A DNA stretch of 64,000 bases from Janthinobacterium sp. PAMC25594 (lineage in GTDB: Bacteria > Pseudomonadota > Gammaproteobacteria > Burkholderiales > Burkholderiaceae_D). The notes beneath the pieces are model-generated. The model did not search any database. It was not told where the DNA came from and saw nothing but the letters and a program-made list of their open reading frames with translations. Below are positions 44,540 to 53,417 of this stretch, piece after piece. The position numbers were made by a program, and so were the translations under genes. The stretch spans positions 3,224,001 through 3,288,000 of the forward strand of contig NZ_CP080377.1 in the NCBI RefSeq assembly GCF_019443505.1. Reading direction: 5' to 3'. The stretch's first letter is position 1; the number at the start of each line of letters is the position of its first letter.

Positions 44540-45692
44540 ACGCGGCGGCATCGAGCTCGATGCGGTCGCGTCCCCGCTCCTTGGCCAGGTACAGGGCCGC
44601 ATCGGCGCGCGACAGCAATTCTTCCAGCCCCTCCACCACCGATGCCTGGCAAGCGACGCCGATGCTGACGGTACACGAAGGCAGTCCCGCATGACTGGAC
44701 TCGCGCAGCAAGGCGCGTATGCGTTCAGCCACGCCCAAGGCATTATGTACAGGCATATCCGGCATCAGCACGACGAACTCCTCGCCGCCGAAACGCGCCA
44801 CGCAATCCGATTCGCGCAAGGCGCCTTTGATAACGGTAGCCACATGCGCCAGCACCTGGTCTCCCACCGCGTGACCGTGGCGGTCATTGATCGATTTGAA
44901 GTAATCGAGGTCGATGCTGAGCAGTGTCAATGGCACACGGCGGCGGCGCAGATTATCTATCTCGCGCGCATAGGCATCGCCAAAGCCGCGCCGGTTCAGC
45001 ACCTGCGTCAGCGGATCGTGGGTCGAGCGGCGCTCCAGTATCTGCTGCAGGCGGCGCGTCGCCACCGTCATGAAGCCCACCGTCAGCAGCAGCGCCATGA
45101 AATTGGCGACCGCCAGATAGATGCCGGCCGGCGTGCCGGCCACCGCCAGGTTCACGCTGGCGCCGCCATGCAGCAACGCCGACACGCCGCGCGCCAGCAC
45201 CACGACAGCTTGCATCAGCATCAGCGCACCAAAGAAAAAACTCGAAAAATGGCGCTCGCCATGGCGCCATACCAGCTGCACCTGGCGCGCATAAAGCAGG
45301 AAGACCAGCAGAGAGAAGACCGCCACGCGCGCCGAGAAGTCGGGGTGCACCAGCAGCCACCAGCTATTGCCGGCGATGGCCAGGGCAAGTATCAGCAGAT
45401 AGGCGCGGCGACTCGTCGCCAGGCCATAGAATTTCTCCGTGCCCAGCATCGACAGACCGATGCCGGCCACCAGCGCCGCATTGGCTGCGATCATGGACAA
45501 TGCCGGCGGCAGCACCTCGCGGGTGCCGAATAGCAGGGATGCGCACACCAGCAACAGCAAACCGGCGGCCCAATGTCCCAGGCCATGCACCTCGCGCCGG
45601 AAACTCCGATACACCGAGAACATGACAATGCTCATCGCCCCACACATCAGGGTCGTCATCAGCATGATCGTTCGTGGATCGAGGGTTTGCAC
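44490..45692 (-). CDS. Membrane-bound diguanylate cyclase (GGDEF)
   Basis: 400 residues. Six or seven membrane segments fill about residues 8-215 without a recognisable ligand domain, then a GGDEF domain (about 230-385): DPLTQVLNRRGF, SIDLDYFKSINDRHGHAVGDQVL, and ARFGGEEFVVLMP (about 300-304). An inhibitory site RESD lies five residues before GGEEF, so c-di-GMP product inhibition is likely. All metal and substrate residues are present. The frame begins with GTG at 45692; an ATG at 45665 is an alternative and neither has a clear ribosome site. The 3' end overlaps the converging lipoprotein gene by 50 bases. Confidence 0.92.
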   Translation of the reverse strand: MQTLDPRTIMLMTTLMCGAMSIVMFSVYRSFRREVHGLGHWAAGLLLLVCASLLFGTREVLPPALSMIAANAALVAGIGLSMLGTEKFYGLATSRRAYLLILALAIAGNSWWLLVHPDFSARVAVFSLLVFLLYARQVQLVWRHGERHFSSFFFGALMLMQAVVVLARGVSALLHGGASVNLAVAGTPAGIYLAVANFMALLLTVGFMTVATRRLQQILERRSTHDPLTQVLNRRGFGDAYAREIDNLRRRRVPLTLLSIDLDYFKSINDRHGHAVGDQVLAHVATVIKGALRESDCVARFGGEEFVVLMPDMPVHNALGVAERIRALLRESSHAGLPSCTVSIGVACQASVVEGLEELLSRADAALYLAKERGRDRIELDAAAFTADLTMSAAGSGIGR

Positions 45693-45830
45693 GTTGGGCG
45701 CGATCTAAAAGAAACAGTTCGGCAATTTTAGTTTAGTTGAAGGAAAATTAGTTCATTTGCGGTAAATATGATGGCACAGCGCCAATATTAGTGGATTAGT
45801 TGCATTTAAGAAGTTGCATCTTGAAATGAA

Positions 45831-45853
45831 AAACCGGCCATAACGGCCGGTTT
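45831..45853 (-). terminator. Rho-independent terminator of the M61 peptidase gene
   Basis: Minus strand AAACCGGCC-GTTAT-GGCCGGTTTTTC, nine-base stem and T run, 20 bases after the stop codon. The remaining space to the next gene (45693-45830) is AT-rich and shows no gene. Confidence 0.85.
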
Positions 45854-45872
45854 CTGACTTAGCGCATGATCA

Positions 45873-47702
45873 TCATGCGGCGCTAGGACGCTTAGGCCCC
45901 GTGGCCTTCTTGGGCGCCGGCAGCAGTGTCAAGCTGACGCCAGGAACACGGTCGCCCTGCAATACGGTGGCAAACGTCATCAGCTCGTCGCGGCGGAAGG
46001 CGTGGATCGCCACCCTGGCGCCGACGGCGTAACGGCCCAGCAAGGTATCCAGGTTGGTGCCCGTCACGCGCAAGCCATCGACCGCCACCAGCACGTCGCC
46101 CGCCGACAGGCCGGCCACATGGGCGGCGCCGCCCTGGTGCACCTGCGCCAGTTTGGCGTCGTTGCCGTCGCGGCCCAGGTTGACGTCGAGGCTGGGCTTT
46201 TCCGCCCTGCGCTGGTCACTGTATTTCACGCCGAACGGCGCCAGCAGGCGCGCCAGCGGCACGTCGTCCGTGCCGCGGATGTAGCGCTCGAAGAACGGCT
46301 TCATGCGCGTGCCGGAGACCTCATCGAACAGGGCTTCGACTTCGGCCGGCGTCACGCCGCGCGCTTTACCCTTGTAGAAATCGCGGCCGTAGCGCTGCCA
46401 CAGCGCCTGCATCACGTCGTCCAGCGATTTCTCTCCATGCGTCTTGCCGCGGATCGTCAGGTCGAAGGCCAGCGCGATCAGCGAACCCTTGGTGTAGTAG
46501 CTGACGATGGCGTTCGGCGCGTTTTCATCCTGGCGGTAGTACTTGCCCCAGGCGTCGAAGCTGGAATCGGCCACGCTTTGCTTGGTGCGGCCGCTGCCGC
46601 GCAGCACACTGTTGACGGTCTTGCCGAGCAATTTGAAATAGGCCGCTTCATCGATCAAGCCCGCGCGCACCAGCATCAGGTCATCGTAATAACTGGTGAA
46701 GCCTTCGAACAGCCACAGCAGCGGCGAATAGCTTTCCGCCTGCAGGTTGTACGGCGCAAAGGCGGCCGGCTTGATGCGCTTGACGTTCCAGGTGTGGAAG
46801 TACTCATGGCTGCACAGGCCGAGGAATTTCAGGTAGCCCTCGCCGATCTCCGTGCTGCTTGACGCCGTCGTCGGCAAGTCCGCGCGGGCGCAAATCAGCG
46901 CCGTCGAGGCACGGTGTTCCAGGCCGCCGTAACCGTCGCCGACGGCCATGGTCATGAACACATAGCGGTCCATCGGCGCTTTTTTTGTCTTCGGCTCGAA
47001 GAAGGCGATCTGCGTTTCGCAGATGGCTTTCAGGTCGCGGCACAAACGCGGCAAGTCCAGGTTCGGCACCTTGCCCGTGACGACGATATCGTGCGGCACG
47101 CCATGCGCCTTGAAAGTGGCCAGCGCGAAGTCGCCCATTTCCACCGGATGGTCGATCAGCTCATCGTAGTTGGCCGCCTGGTAGCTGCCGAAGCCATAGC
47201 GCTTCGCCTTGAGTTCCGGCAGGGTGGTGGCGACTCGCCAGGTCTTGCAGGCCGCATCCTTCGGCTGCACGATGTGCACCTCGTGCGGCTCGGCCTCCTG
47301 GCCCAATACGCGCAGGAATACGCTGGTGCCGTTGAAGAAGCCGTGATTCTGGTCCAGGTGCGCGGCGCGCACGGACAAATCCCAGGCGTAGACGTCGTAT
47401 TCGACCGTCAAGGCGCCCTTGCACGGCGCGGCTTGCCACGAATGCTTGTCCAGCTTGCTCAGCGCCACGGCCTTGCCCTCGGACTCGGCGCGGATGCTGA
47501 CGATGTTGCGCGAAAATTCGCGGATCATGTAGCTGCCCGGGATCCAGGCCGGCAAGGACAAGACCTGGCCGATGGCGGCCGGCGACTTGACCGTCAAGGT
47601 GACCTTGAACATGTGGCCAGCCAGGTCGGAGGCGGCGATGCTGTAGATGATGCCGGCGGCGGGCGCCTTGGCGATGCTTTTTTTAACTGGAGCTTTTTTC
47701 AT
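45873..47702 (-). CDS. M61-family peptidase with PDZ domain
   Basis: 609 residues. N-terminal beta domain (YSIAASDLAGHMFKVTLTV, LPAWIPGSYMIREFSRNI), gluzincin domain with zinc motif HEYFHTWN (about 297) and the downstream Glu in LLWLFEGFTSYYDDL, GGLEHRAS just before, and a C-terminal PDZ domain (HQGGAAHVAGLSAGDVLVAVDGLRV). This is the glycyl aminopeptidase group. No clear signal peptide is seen at the chosen start, where a Lys/Ala-rich tail (MKKAPVKKSIAKAPAAG) precedes the domain, so a cytoplasmic place is suggested. Single-gene unit with its own terminator. Confidence 0.92.
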   Translation of the reverse strand: MKKAPVKKSIAKAPAAGIIYSIAASDLAGHMFKVTLTVKSPAAIGQVLSLPAWIPGSYMIREFSRNIVSIRAESEGKAVALSKLDKHSWQAAPCKGALTVEYDVYAWDLSVRAAHLDQNHGFFNGTSVFLRVLGQEAEPHEVHIVQPKDAACKTWRVATTLPELKAKRYGFGSYQAANYDELIDHPVEMGDFALATFKAHGVPHDIVVTGKVPNLDLPRLCRDLKAICETQIAFFEPKTKKAPMDRYVFMTMAVGDGYGGLEHRASTALICARADLPTTASSSTEIGEGYLKFLGLCSHEYFHTWNVKRIKPAAFAPYNLQAESYSPLLWLFEGFTSYYDDLMLVRAGLIDEAAYFKLLGKTVNSVLRGSGRTKQSVADSSFDAWGKYYRQDENAPNAIVSYYTKGSLIALAFDLTIRGKTHGEKSLDDVMQALWQRYGRDFYKGKARGVTPAEVEALFDEVSGTRMKPFFERYIRGTDDVPLARLLAPFGVKYSDQRRAEKPSLDVNLGRDGNDAKLAQVHQGGAAHVAGLSAGDVLVAVDGLRVTGTNLDTLLGRYAVGARVAIHAFRRDELMTFATVLQGDRVPGVSLTLLPAPKKATGPKRPSAA

Positions 47703-47729
47703 GTTTTCCTTGTGTCTGGCATGGATGTT

Positions 47730-48338
47730 CTAAAGTTGCCCGGGCGCGCCATGCACCGGCGACAAATCGTCAGGTGTATCAATATCGCGCAAGATGCCGC
47801 TGTCGTCCACTGTCACTTCGCATACGGCATGGCTGTTGACGATGCTGCGCGCGCCCTGGTCGCCATCGAGCGCCAGCAGCAGCGGCAAGTGAAAGGCACT
47901 GAACGCGACAGGATTGCCGCGCCGGCCCTGGAACACGGGCACGGCGATGTGCGCGCCATCGCCGATGGCTTGCGACAAGGCGGCGATTGTAGCCGCTTCC
48001 ACGAAAGGCATGTCGCCCAGGGCGATCAGCCAGCCCGGCGCGCCGCGTACGTAATCGATGGCGCAGGTCAGCGAGGCGGCCATGCCCGTGTCGGCATCAT
48101 GGCAGACGCGCACCTCGCAGCCCAGCGCGCCGAGTGCGCGCGCCACCTGCGTGTCGTCGGCGCGCACCACGGCCAGCACGCGCGGCAAGGCCGCCAGCAT
48201 GTTCCTGGCCGCCGCCACCACGACCGGCAAGCCCGCGTGCGGGCCTTCCGTCAACGGCTGCAATAATTTGTTCTGCACGCCGGAAGGATCGAACCTGCGT
48301 CCCCTTCCGGCTGCCAGCAAGATGCCGACCGTACTCAA
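47730..48338 (-). CDS. MobA/MocA-like nucleotidyltransferase
   Basis: 202 residues. It starts VGILLAAGRGRRFDPSGVQNKLLQPL, the nucleotide-binding loop of NTP transferases of the MobA/MocA group, with LIALGDMPFVEAATI carrying the metal-binding GDMP. MocA-type enzymes attach CMP to molybdopterin to form the cytosine dinucleotide cofactor used by xanthine-oxidase-family hydroxylases. The two genes just upstream encode such a hydroxylase (13-base gap), so cofactor supply for it is the likely job. Confidence 0.88.
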   Translation of the reverse strand: MSTVGILLAAGRGRRFDPSGVQNKLLQPLTEGPHAGLPVVVAAARNMLAALPRVLAVVRADDTQVARALGALGCEVRVCHDADTGMAASLTCAIDYVRGAPGWLIALGDMPFVEAATIAALSQAIGDGAHIAVPVFQGRRGNPVAFSAFHLPLLLALDGDQGARSIVNSHAVCEVTVDDSGILRDIDTPDDLSPVHGAPGQL

Positions 48339-48351
48339 AAAACTGCTACCG

Positions 48352-50616
48352 TCATGCGGCCGCCAGGTCGAACGGCAGCTTGCGCAGGCGCTTGCCCGTC
48401 AGGGCGAACAGCGCATTGGCAAAGGCGGGCGCCAGCGGCGGCACGCCCGGCTCGCCCATGCCCGTCGGCGCGTCGCCCGATGGCACCAGGTGCACCTCGA
48501 TCACCGGCATGTCGGGCATGCGCGGCACCGGGTAATCGCCGAAGTTCTGCTGCTGCACCACGCCATCCTTGAGCGTGATGGCCGCGCCGGAAATGGTCAT
48601 GCCCAGCGCCATCAGCGCGGCACCCTGCACTTGCGCCTCGATCGTCAGCGGATTGACGGCCAGGTTGCAATGCACGCCCGCCCATACCTGGTGCAGCTTG
48701 GGCGCCCCTTCCACCACGGACGCCGTCACCACGTAGGCGACCACGGAGTTGAACGATTCATGCATGGCCACGCCCCAGGCTTGGCCCTTCGGCAGCTTCT
48801 TCCTGCCATAGCCCGACTTGGCCACGGCCAGGTCTAGCGCGGCGATGTGGCGCGTGTGTTTGGCGTCGATCAGCTGCTTGCGGTAGGCGACGGGATCCAT
48901 CTTCGCCACATGCGCCGCTTCGTCGATCAGGGTTTCCATGACGAAGGCCGTATGCGTCGAGCCGACGGAGCGCCACCACAGCACGGGCACGTTCGCCTTG
49001 GCCGTGTGCACGGACAGTTTCATCGGCAAGGTGTACGGCTCGCCCATGCCTTCGACCATGGTGCCGTCGACGCCATTTTTCACCATGAACGCTTCGAACG
49101 GCGTGCCGGCCATGATGGACTGCCCGACGATGGTGTGGTCCCAGGCGAGGATCTTGCCCTTGGCGTCGAGGCCGATCTGCGCGCGGTGCACATGCGACGG
49201 CCGGTAGTAGCCGCCCTTGATGTCATCCTCGCGGCTCCACATCAGCTTTAATGGACCGCTCTTGCCCGCCGCCCGGTACGCCTTGGCGACATTGACGGCT
49301 TCGACCACGTAGTCGGACGAGGGCACGGCACGCCGGCCGAAGCCGCCGCCGGCCATCATCGTGTGCAGGGTCACCTGTTCTGGTTTCAGGCCGGAGGTGG
49401 CGGCAATCGCCGCCTGGTCGCCCGTCTGGAATTGCGAACCGACCCACATCGTGCATTTGTCGGCCTGCAGGTCGACGACGCAGTTGAGCGGCTCCATCGG
49501 CGCGTGTGCCAGATAGGGAAATTCGTAGACGGCCTCGATTTTTTTCGGCGCCTTGGACAATGCGGAGACGTCGAATGCGCGCGCCACCGTGCCCGGCGTT
49601 TTGGCCAGCGCCTTGAAGGCCGCCAGTTGCTGGTCGCTGCTGACCTTTTCCACGGCGCTGCTATCCCACTCGATCACCAGCGCGTCACGTCCCTGCTTGG
49701 CGGGCCAGTAGCCGTCGGCGATGACGGCCACGCCGCTGCCGCCACGGTCGGTTTTCACTTCCAGCACCTCCAGCACGCCCTTGATGGCTTTCGCCTTGCT
49801 GGCGTCGAATTTCGCCACTTTCGCGCCAAACACGGGCGGGCGCGCCACCATGGCCACTTTCGCGCCGGGCGGCTTGAAGTCGATGCCGAACTGCTGTTTT
49901 CCCGTGGACTTGGCGGCCGCGTCGAGCCGTTTCACGGGTTTGCCGATGATGGAAAAGTCGCGCGGGTCCTTCAGCTTGACCGTGGCGGGCACGGGCTGGC
50001 GCATGGCCGCGTCGGCAAGTTCGCCATACGTCGCCTTTTGTCCGCCGGGGCCATACAGCACGCCTTTTGCGGCACGCACCTGGTCAGGGTTCACTTTCCA
50101 CTGCGCGGCGGCGGCGCCCACCAGCATGGCGCGCGCCTTGGCGCCGATTTCGCGGTACTGCGTGAACGAATGGGCGATGCTGCCGGAGCCGCCCGTCATC
50201 TGCATGCCGTAGGCGGCATCCTTGTACTGTTCGCCGGCCGGCGCCAGCGCGCCCGTTACCGTCGACCAGTCGGCGTCGAGTTCCTCGGCGATCAGCATGG
50301 GCAAGCTCGTTTGCACGCCCTGGCCGAATTCCAGCCGGTTCACCTGCACCGTCACCGTGTTATCGGGGGCGATGTGCAAAAAGGCGTTCGGCGCATACAC
50401 GGGCTTGGCGGGGGCGGCATCGGCCGCCTGCGCCAGTTTCCCTGCGCCGGGCAGGAAAAAGCCCAGCATCAAGCCGCCGCCGGCCACCGCGCCGGCCTTC
50501 ATGAAACCGCGCCGCGAGACGCCATCGACCACGGCAACAGGCGCCGATGCCAGTGCCGCGCCCAGGGTCACGCCACCATGCTGCAATGCTTCCTGATTCA
50601 ACCATTCGATACGCAT
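48352..50616 (-). CDS. Molybdenum hydroxylase large subunit (IorB-like aldehyde/isoquinoline oxidoreductase)
   Basis: 754 residues. Tat-type signal [27 protein letters not shown]. Molybdopterin-binding domains typical of the IorB group: [82 protein letters not shown], and a C-terminal [23 protein letters not shown] with the catalytic glutamate. It oxidises N-heterocycles or aldehydes with water as oxygen source; substrate unknown. Ten bases after the Fe-S subunit gene and before the MocA-like gene: one operon. Confidence 0.92.
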   Translation of the reverse strand: MRIEWLNQEALQHGGVTLGAALASAPVAVVDGVSRRGFMKAGAVAGGGLMLGFFLPGAGKLAQAADAAPAKPVYAPNAFLHIAPDNTVTVQVNRLEFGQGVQTSLPMLIAEELDADWSTVTGALAPAGEQYKDAAYGMQMTGGSGSIAHSFTQYREIGAKARAMLVGAAAAQWKVNPDQVRAAKGVLYGPGGQKATYGELADAAMRQPVPATVKLKDPRDFSIIGKPVKRLDAAAKSTGKQQFGIDFKPPGAKVAMVARPPVFGAKVAKFDASKAKAIKGVLEVLEVKTDRGGSGVAVIADGYWPAKQGRDALVIEWDSSAVEKVSSDQQLAAFKALAKTPGTVARAFDVSALSKAPKKIEAVYEFPYLAHAPMEPLNCVVDLQADKCTMWVGSQFQTGDQAAIAATSGLKPEQVTLHTMMAGGGFGRRAVPSSDYVVEAVNVAKAYRAAGKSGPLKLMWSREDDIKGGYYRPSHVHRAQIGLDAKGKILAWDHTIVGQSIMAGTPFEAFMVKNGVDGTMVEGMGEPYTLPMKLSVHTAKANVPVLWWRSVGSTHTAFVMETLIDEAAHVAKMDPVAYRKQLIDAKHTRHIAALDLAVAKSGYGRKKLPKGQAWGVAMHESFNSVVAYVVTASVVEGAPKLHQVWAGVHCNLAVNPLTIEAQVQGAALMALGMTISGAAITLKDGVVQQQNFGDYPVPRMPDMPVIEVHLVPSGDAPTGMGEPGVPPLAPAFANALFALTGKRLRKLPFDLAAA

Positions 50617-50626
50617 GTCGTTCTCC

Positions 50627-51085
50627 TCAGGCCAGGGTCTTGGCCGCGTCCTTGATGGCTGCGCGGATCCGTTGATAGGTGCCGCAGCGGCAGATATTGC
50701 CGCTCATGGCGCCGTCGATGTCGGCATCGCTGGGCGACTTATTCGTGCGCAGCAGCGCCGTGGCGCTCATCACCTGGCCGCTTTGACAGTAGCCGCATTG
50801 CGGCACGTCGTGGCGCACCCATGCCGCCTGCACGGCCTTGCCCACCTGGTCGTTTTCCATCGCTTCGATGGTGGTGATCTTTTGCGCGCCCACCGAGGAA
50901 ATCGGCGTGATGCACGAGCGGATAGGCTGGCCGTCGAGATGCACCGTGCAGGCGCCGCACAGGGCCGCGCCGCAACCGAATTTGGTGCCCGTCATGTTCA
51001 GGTTATCGCGCAGCGCCCACAGGATGGGCGTGGAAGGATCGGCGTCGACCTGCGTGTCGCGTCCGTTGATATTCAAGGTAATCAT
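50627..51085 (-). CDS. (2Fe-2S) subunit of the molybdenum hydroxylase (IorA-like)
   Basis: 152 residues. The plant-type cluster is bound by [21 protein letters not shown] (split motif) and the second cluster by [16 protein letters not shown] and [10 protein letters not shown]. It passes electrons from the molybdenum subunit to an acceptor. No signal of its own; it may be exported with the Tat-signal-bearing large subunit. The ATG at 51085 starts the conserved [14 protein letters not shown]; longer upstream frames have no support. First gene of the unit. Confidence 0.95.
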   Translation of the reverse strand: MITLNINGRDTQVDADPSTPILWALRDNLNMTGTKFGCGAALCGACTVHLDGQPIRSCITPISSVGAQKITTIEAMENDQVGKAVQAAWVRHDVPQCGYCQSGQVMSATALLRTNKSPSDADIDGAMSGNICRCGTYQRIRAAIKDAAKTLA

Positions 51086-51161
51086 CTGCTGCTTCCCCTT
51101 TTTTGGATTGTTATGGCGTCTACGAACAACACTTGATGATACGACAGCGGAAAAAAAGTAC

Positions 51162-51191
51162 AAAAAAAAGCGCGCCTTGCGAGGGCGCGCC
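51162..51191 (-). terminator. Rho-independent terminator of dsbC
   Basis: Minus strand GCGCGCC-CTCGCAA-GGCGCGC followed by TTTTTTTT, 28 bases after the dsbC stop codon. Confidence 0.9.
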
Positions 51192-51218
51192 GTCCAGCCT
51201 TCCTGGCGACAGCCCGGA

Positions 51219-51947
51219 TTACTTAATGGTCGAGAATTTCTGTTCCAACGTTTTCGCGTCGACTGCGCCCGGAATGCGGCTGCCGTCGGCAAAGAAGATG
51301 GCCGGCGTGCCCGAGACGCGCAACTGCTGGCCCAGGGCCAGGATTTTTTCATGCGGGTTGGCGCAAGTGGCGGCCACCGTAGCCGGCGCCTTGCCGTTCA
51401 ACATCCAGTCATCCCAGGCCTTGTTGCGGTCAGGTGCGCACCACACATTGCGCGACTTGACGATGGAGTCCGGCGACAGGATGTTGTACATGAAGGTGTA
51501 GACGGTGACGTTGTCGATTTCCTTCAGCGCGTTCTGGCGGAAACGCTTGCAATAGCCGCAGTTCGGATCTTCGAACACGGCGATCACGCGCTTGCCGTTG
51601 CCCTTGACGGATTTCATGGCCGAGTCGAGCGGCAGGTCGGAGAACTTGATGCGGTTGACTTCGTCCAGGCGCACCTTGGTCAGGTCCTGCGAGGTCTTGG
51701 CATCGAAGACGTGGCCCACGAACAGGTATTGCGCGGCCTTGTCCGTGTACAGGATGTCGCCACCCGTGCGCACTTCGTACAGGCCGCCGTACGGCGTTTC
51801 CTTGACCGAATCGACCTTGGCGCCTTCGCCCAGGCGCGGCTCGATCAGCTTTTTGATGCTCGCTTCCGTTGGCGTTTCCGCGCCGGCGCACGACATCATC
51901 AGGCCCGAGGCCATCAGCAAGGCGATTTTGCTCATGCTTCTGTTCAT
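51219..51947 (-). CDS. dsbC: Thiol:disulfide interchange protein, DsbC family
   Basis: 242 residues with a signal peptide (to about 23). N-terminal dimerisation domain (IKKLIEPRLGEGAKVDSVKETPYGGLYEV) and thioredoxin domain with active site CGYC (C130, C133) in FEDPNCGYCKRF; a cis-proline segment SGTPAIFFADGSRIPG follows. A second Cys pair (VWCAPD.. and ATCANP) matches the structural disulfide of DsbC. The protein isomerises wrong disulfides in the periplasm. The ATG at 51947 is chosen, a second one is four codons later; ribosome sites are weak for both. Confidence 0.93.
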   Translation of the reverse strand: MNRSMSKIALLMASGLMMSCAGAETPTEASIKKLIEPRLGEGAKVDSVKETPYGGLYEVRTGGDILYTDKAAQYLFVGHVFDAKTSQDLTKVRLDEVNRIKFSDLPLDSAMKSVKGNGKRVIAVFEDPNCGYCKRFRQNALKEIDNVTVYTFMYNILSPDSIVKSRNVWCAPDRNKAWDDWMLNGKAPATVAATCANPHEKILALGQQLRVSGTPAIFFADGSRIPGAVDAKTLEQKFSTIK

Positions 51948-52106
51948 TGTTATCACTATCACTTCTCCACTTGAAACGCCTGGCGGAACTGGCACCTGGC
52001 CCGACGTCGTTATCTCTTTGACAAAACGACCGCCGCAGACCAGCTGCGGCGACCTTGAATTTTCACTGCTACCATTATCCAGCGATATCTTAAGACTTAC
52101 TGATTT

Positions 52107-53339
52107 TCACTGATGCCCCAATGCGTGCGAAATCATTTTCCGCTTCAGGGCCGGTAATTTATCCAGCAAGTTTAATCCCAAATTGCGAACCACGCGCAGC
52201 GGCTCCAGATCGGCGCCGAATAATCGCGCCAGGCCATCGGTGGCCAGCTGCATCAGCAGCACGTCTTCCTTGCGCGCGCGCGCATAGCGGGCCAGCACGC
52301 GCTCGTCGCCGATGCCGCGGTGCGCCTCGCGTTCGCTGATCGTCTTGACCAGCTGCGCCACATCGGCAAAGCCCAGGTTCATGCCGTGGCCGGCCATCGG
52401 GTGCACCACGTGGGCGGCGTCGCCGACCAAAGCCACGCGCGGCGCCACCATGGCGTGCGGGCGCATCAGGGTCAGCGGGAACGCGCGCACCAGTTCCGGC
52501 TGCAACGGCGTGAGTTTACCCAGTTTGTCGTGGCAATACGCGGCCAGGCGCGCGGCCAGGGCGTCGGCCGATTCGGACATCAAGGTATCGGCCAGCGCAT
52601 CGGGCGCCGACCAGACCAGGGAAACGCGCTCGCCCGGCAGCGGCAGCAGCGCGACGATGCCTTCGCTGCCCGTAAACCACTGGTGGGCCGCGCCATGGTG
52701 CGGCTTTTCGCAGGCGAAGTTGCTGACCACGCCCCGCTGGCCATAGGAGCGGTAATCGAGGCCGATGTCGCACTGGCCGCGCACCCACGATTGGGCGCCG
52801 TCCGCGCCCATCACCAGCGCGCAGGTGATGGTGTCGCCGCCATCGAGGTGCACGATGGCCGAGTCGTTCGTCCATTCCAGGCGACTGGCACGGCCCTGCA
52901 GCACGCTGACGTTCGGCGCGAATTTCAGGGCGGCGTCCAGCGCCTGGCCCAGATTGCGGTCTTCCACGATCCACGCCAGGGTATTCACATGGGCGCCGTA
53001 GGCGTCGAAACCGAGTCCGCCCGCCTGCGCGCCGTCACCGTTGACCAGCATGGCGTCGACGGGCGCCACCCTGTCGGCCTCCAGGGCGCCCCACACCTTC
53101 AGCGACGACAGCAACTGGTGCGCCGTGTAGTTGAGCGCATACACGCGCACATCCCAGCTGGCTTCCACCGGCTTGGCGATGGGTGCCGGAGGACTCGCCG
53201 GGGATAACAGGGTGACGCTTTGTCCTGCCTGGGCAAACGCCAGCGCCGTGGTTTTCGCGATGGCGCCGTTGCCGACGATGCAAACGTCGCTGTGGCTGTG
53301 CATGAAGCGCCGCATGGTAGGGGGAGTGGGACTGTTCAT
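52107..53339 (-). CDS. UbiH/UbiF/VisC-family FAD hydroxylase
   Basis: 410 residues. FAD-binding GNGAIAKTTALAFAQAG at the N-terminus (about 22-38), the DG motif GADGAQSWVRGQ, and the GD motif RVALVGDAAHVVHPMAGHGMNLGFADV near residue 300-325. This is the flavin hydroxylase family of ubiquinone biosynthesis; which ring position it works on cannot be told. A TATAAT lies so close upstream that the start at 53339 would be almost leaderless, or translation starts at one of the next Met codons (53315 or 53303). Confidence 0.9.
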   Translation of the reverse strand: MNSPTPPTMRRFMHSHSDVCIVGNGAIAKTTALAFAQAGQSVTLLSPASPPAPIAKPVEASWDVRVYALNYTAHQLLSSLKVWGALEADRVAPVDAMLVNGDGAQAGGLGFDAYGAHVNTLAWIVEDRNLGQALDAALKFAPNVSVLQGRASRLEWTNDSAIVHLDGGDTITCALVMGADGAQSWVRGQCDIGLDYRSYGQRGVVSNFACEKPHHGAAHQWFTGSEGIVALLPLPGERVSLVWSAPDALADTLMSESADALAARLAAYCHDKLGKLTPLQPELVRAFPLTLMRPHAMVAPRVALVGDAAHVVHPMAGHGMNLGFADVAQLVKTISEREAHRGIGDERVLARYARARKEDVLLMQLATDGLARLFGADLEPLRVVRNLGLNLLDKLPALKRKMISHALGHQ

Positions 53340-53417
53340 GCGGTCATTATAGCGTTTGCCGCCTCCGTTTCAGCATGCTTGCGCGCCAGAGAAAACGGGG
53401 GAAGCCAAAGATTTTGA

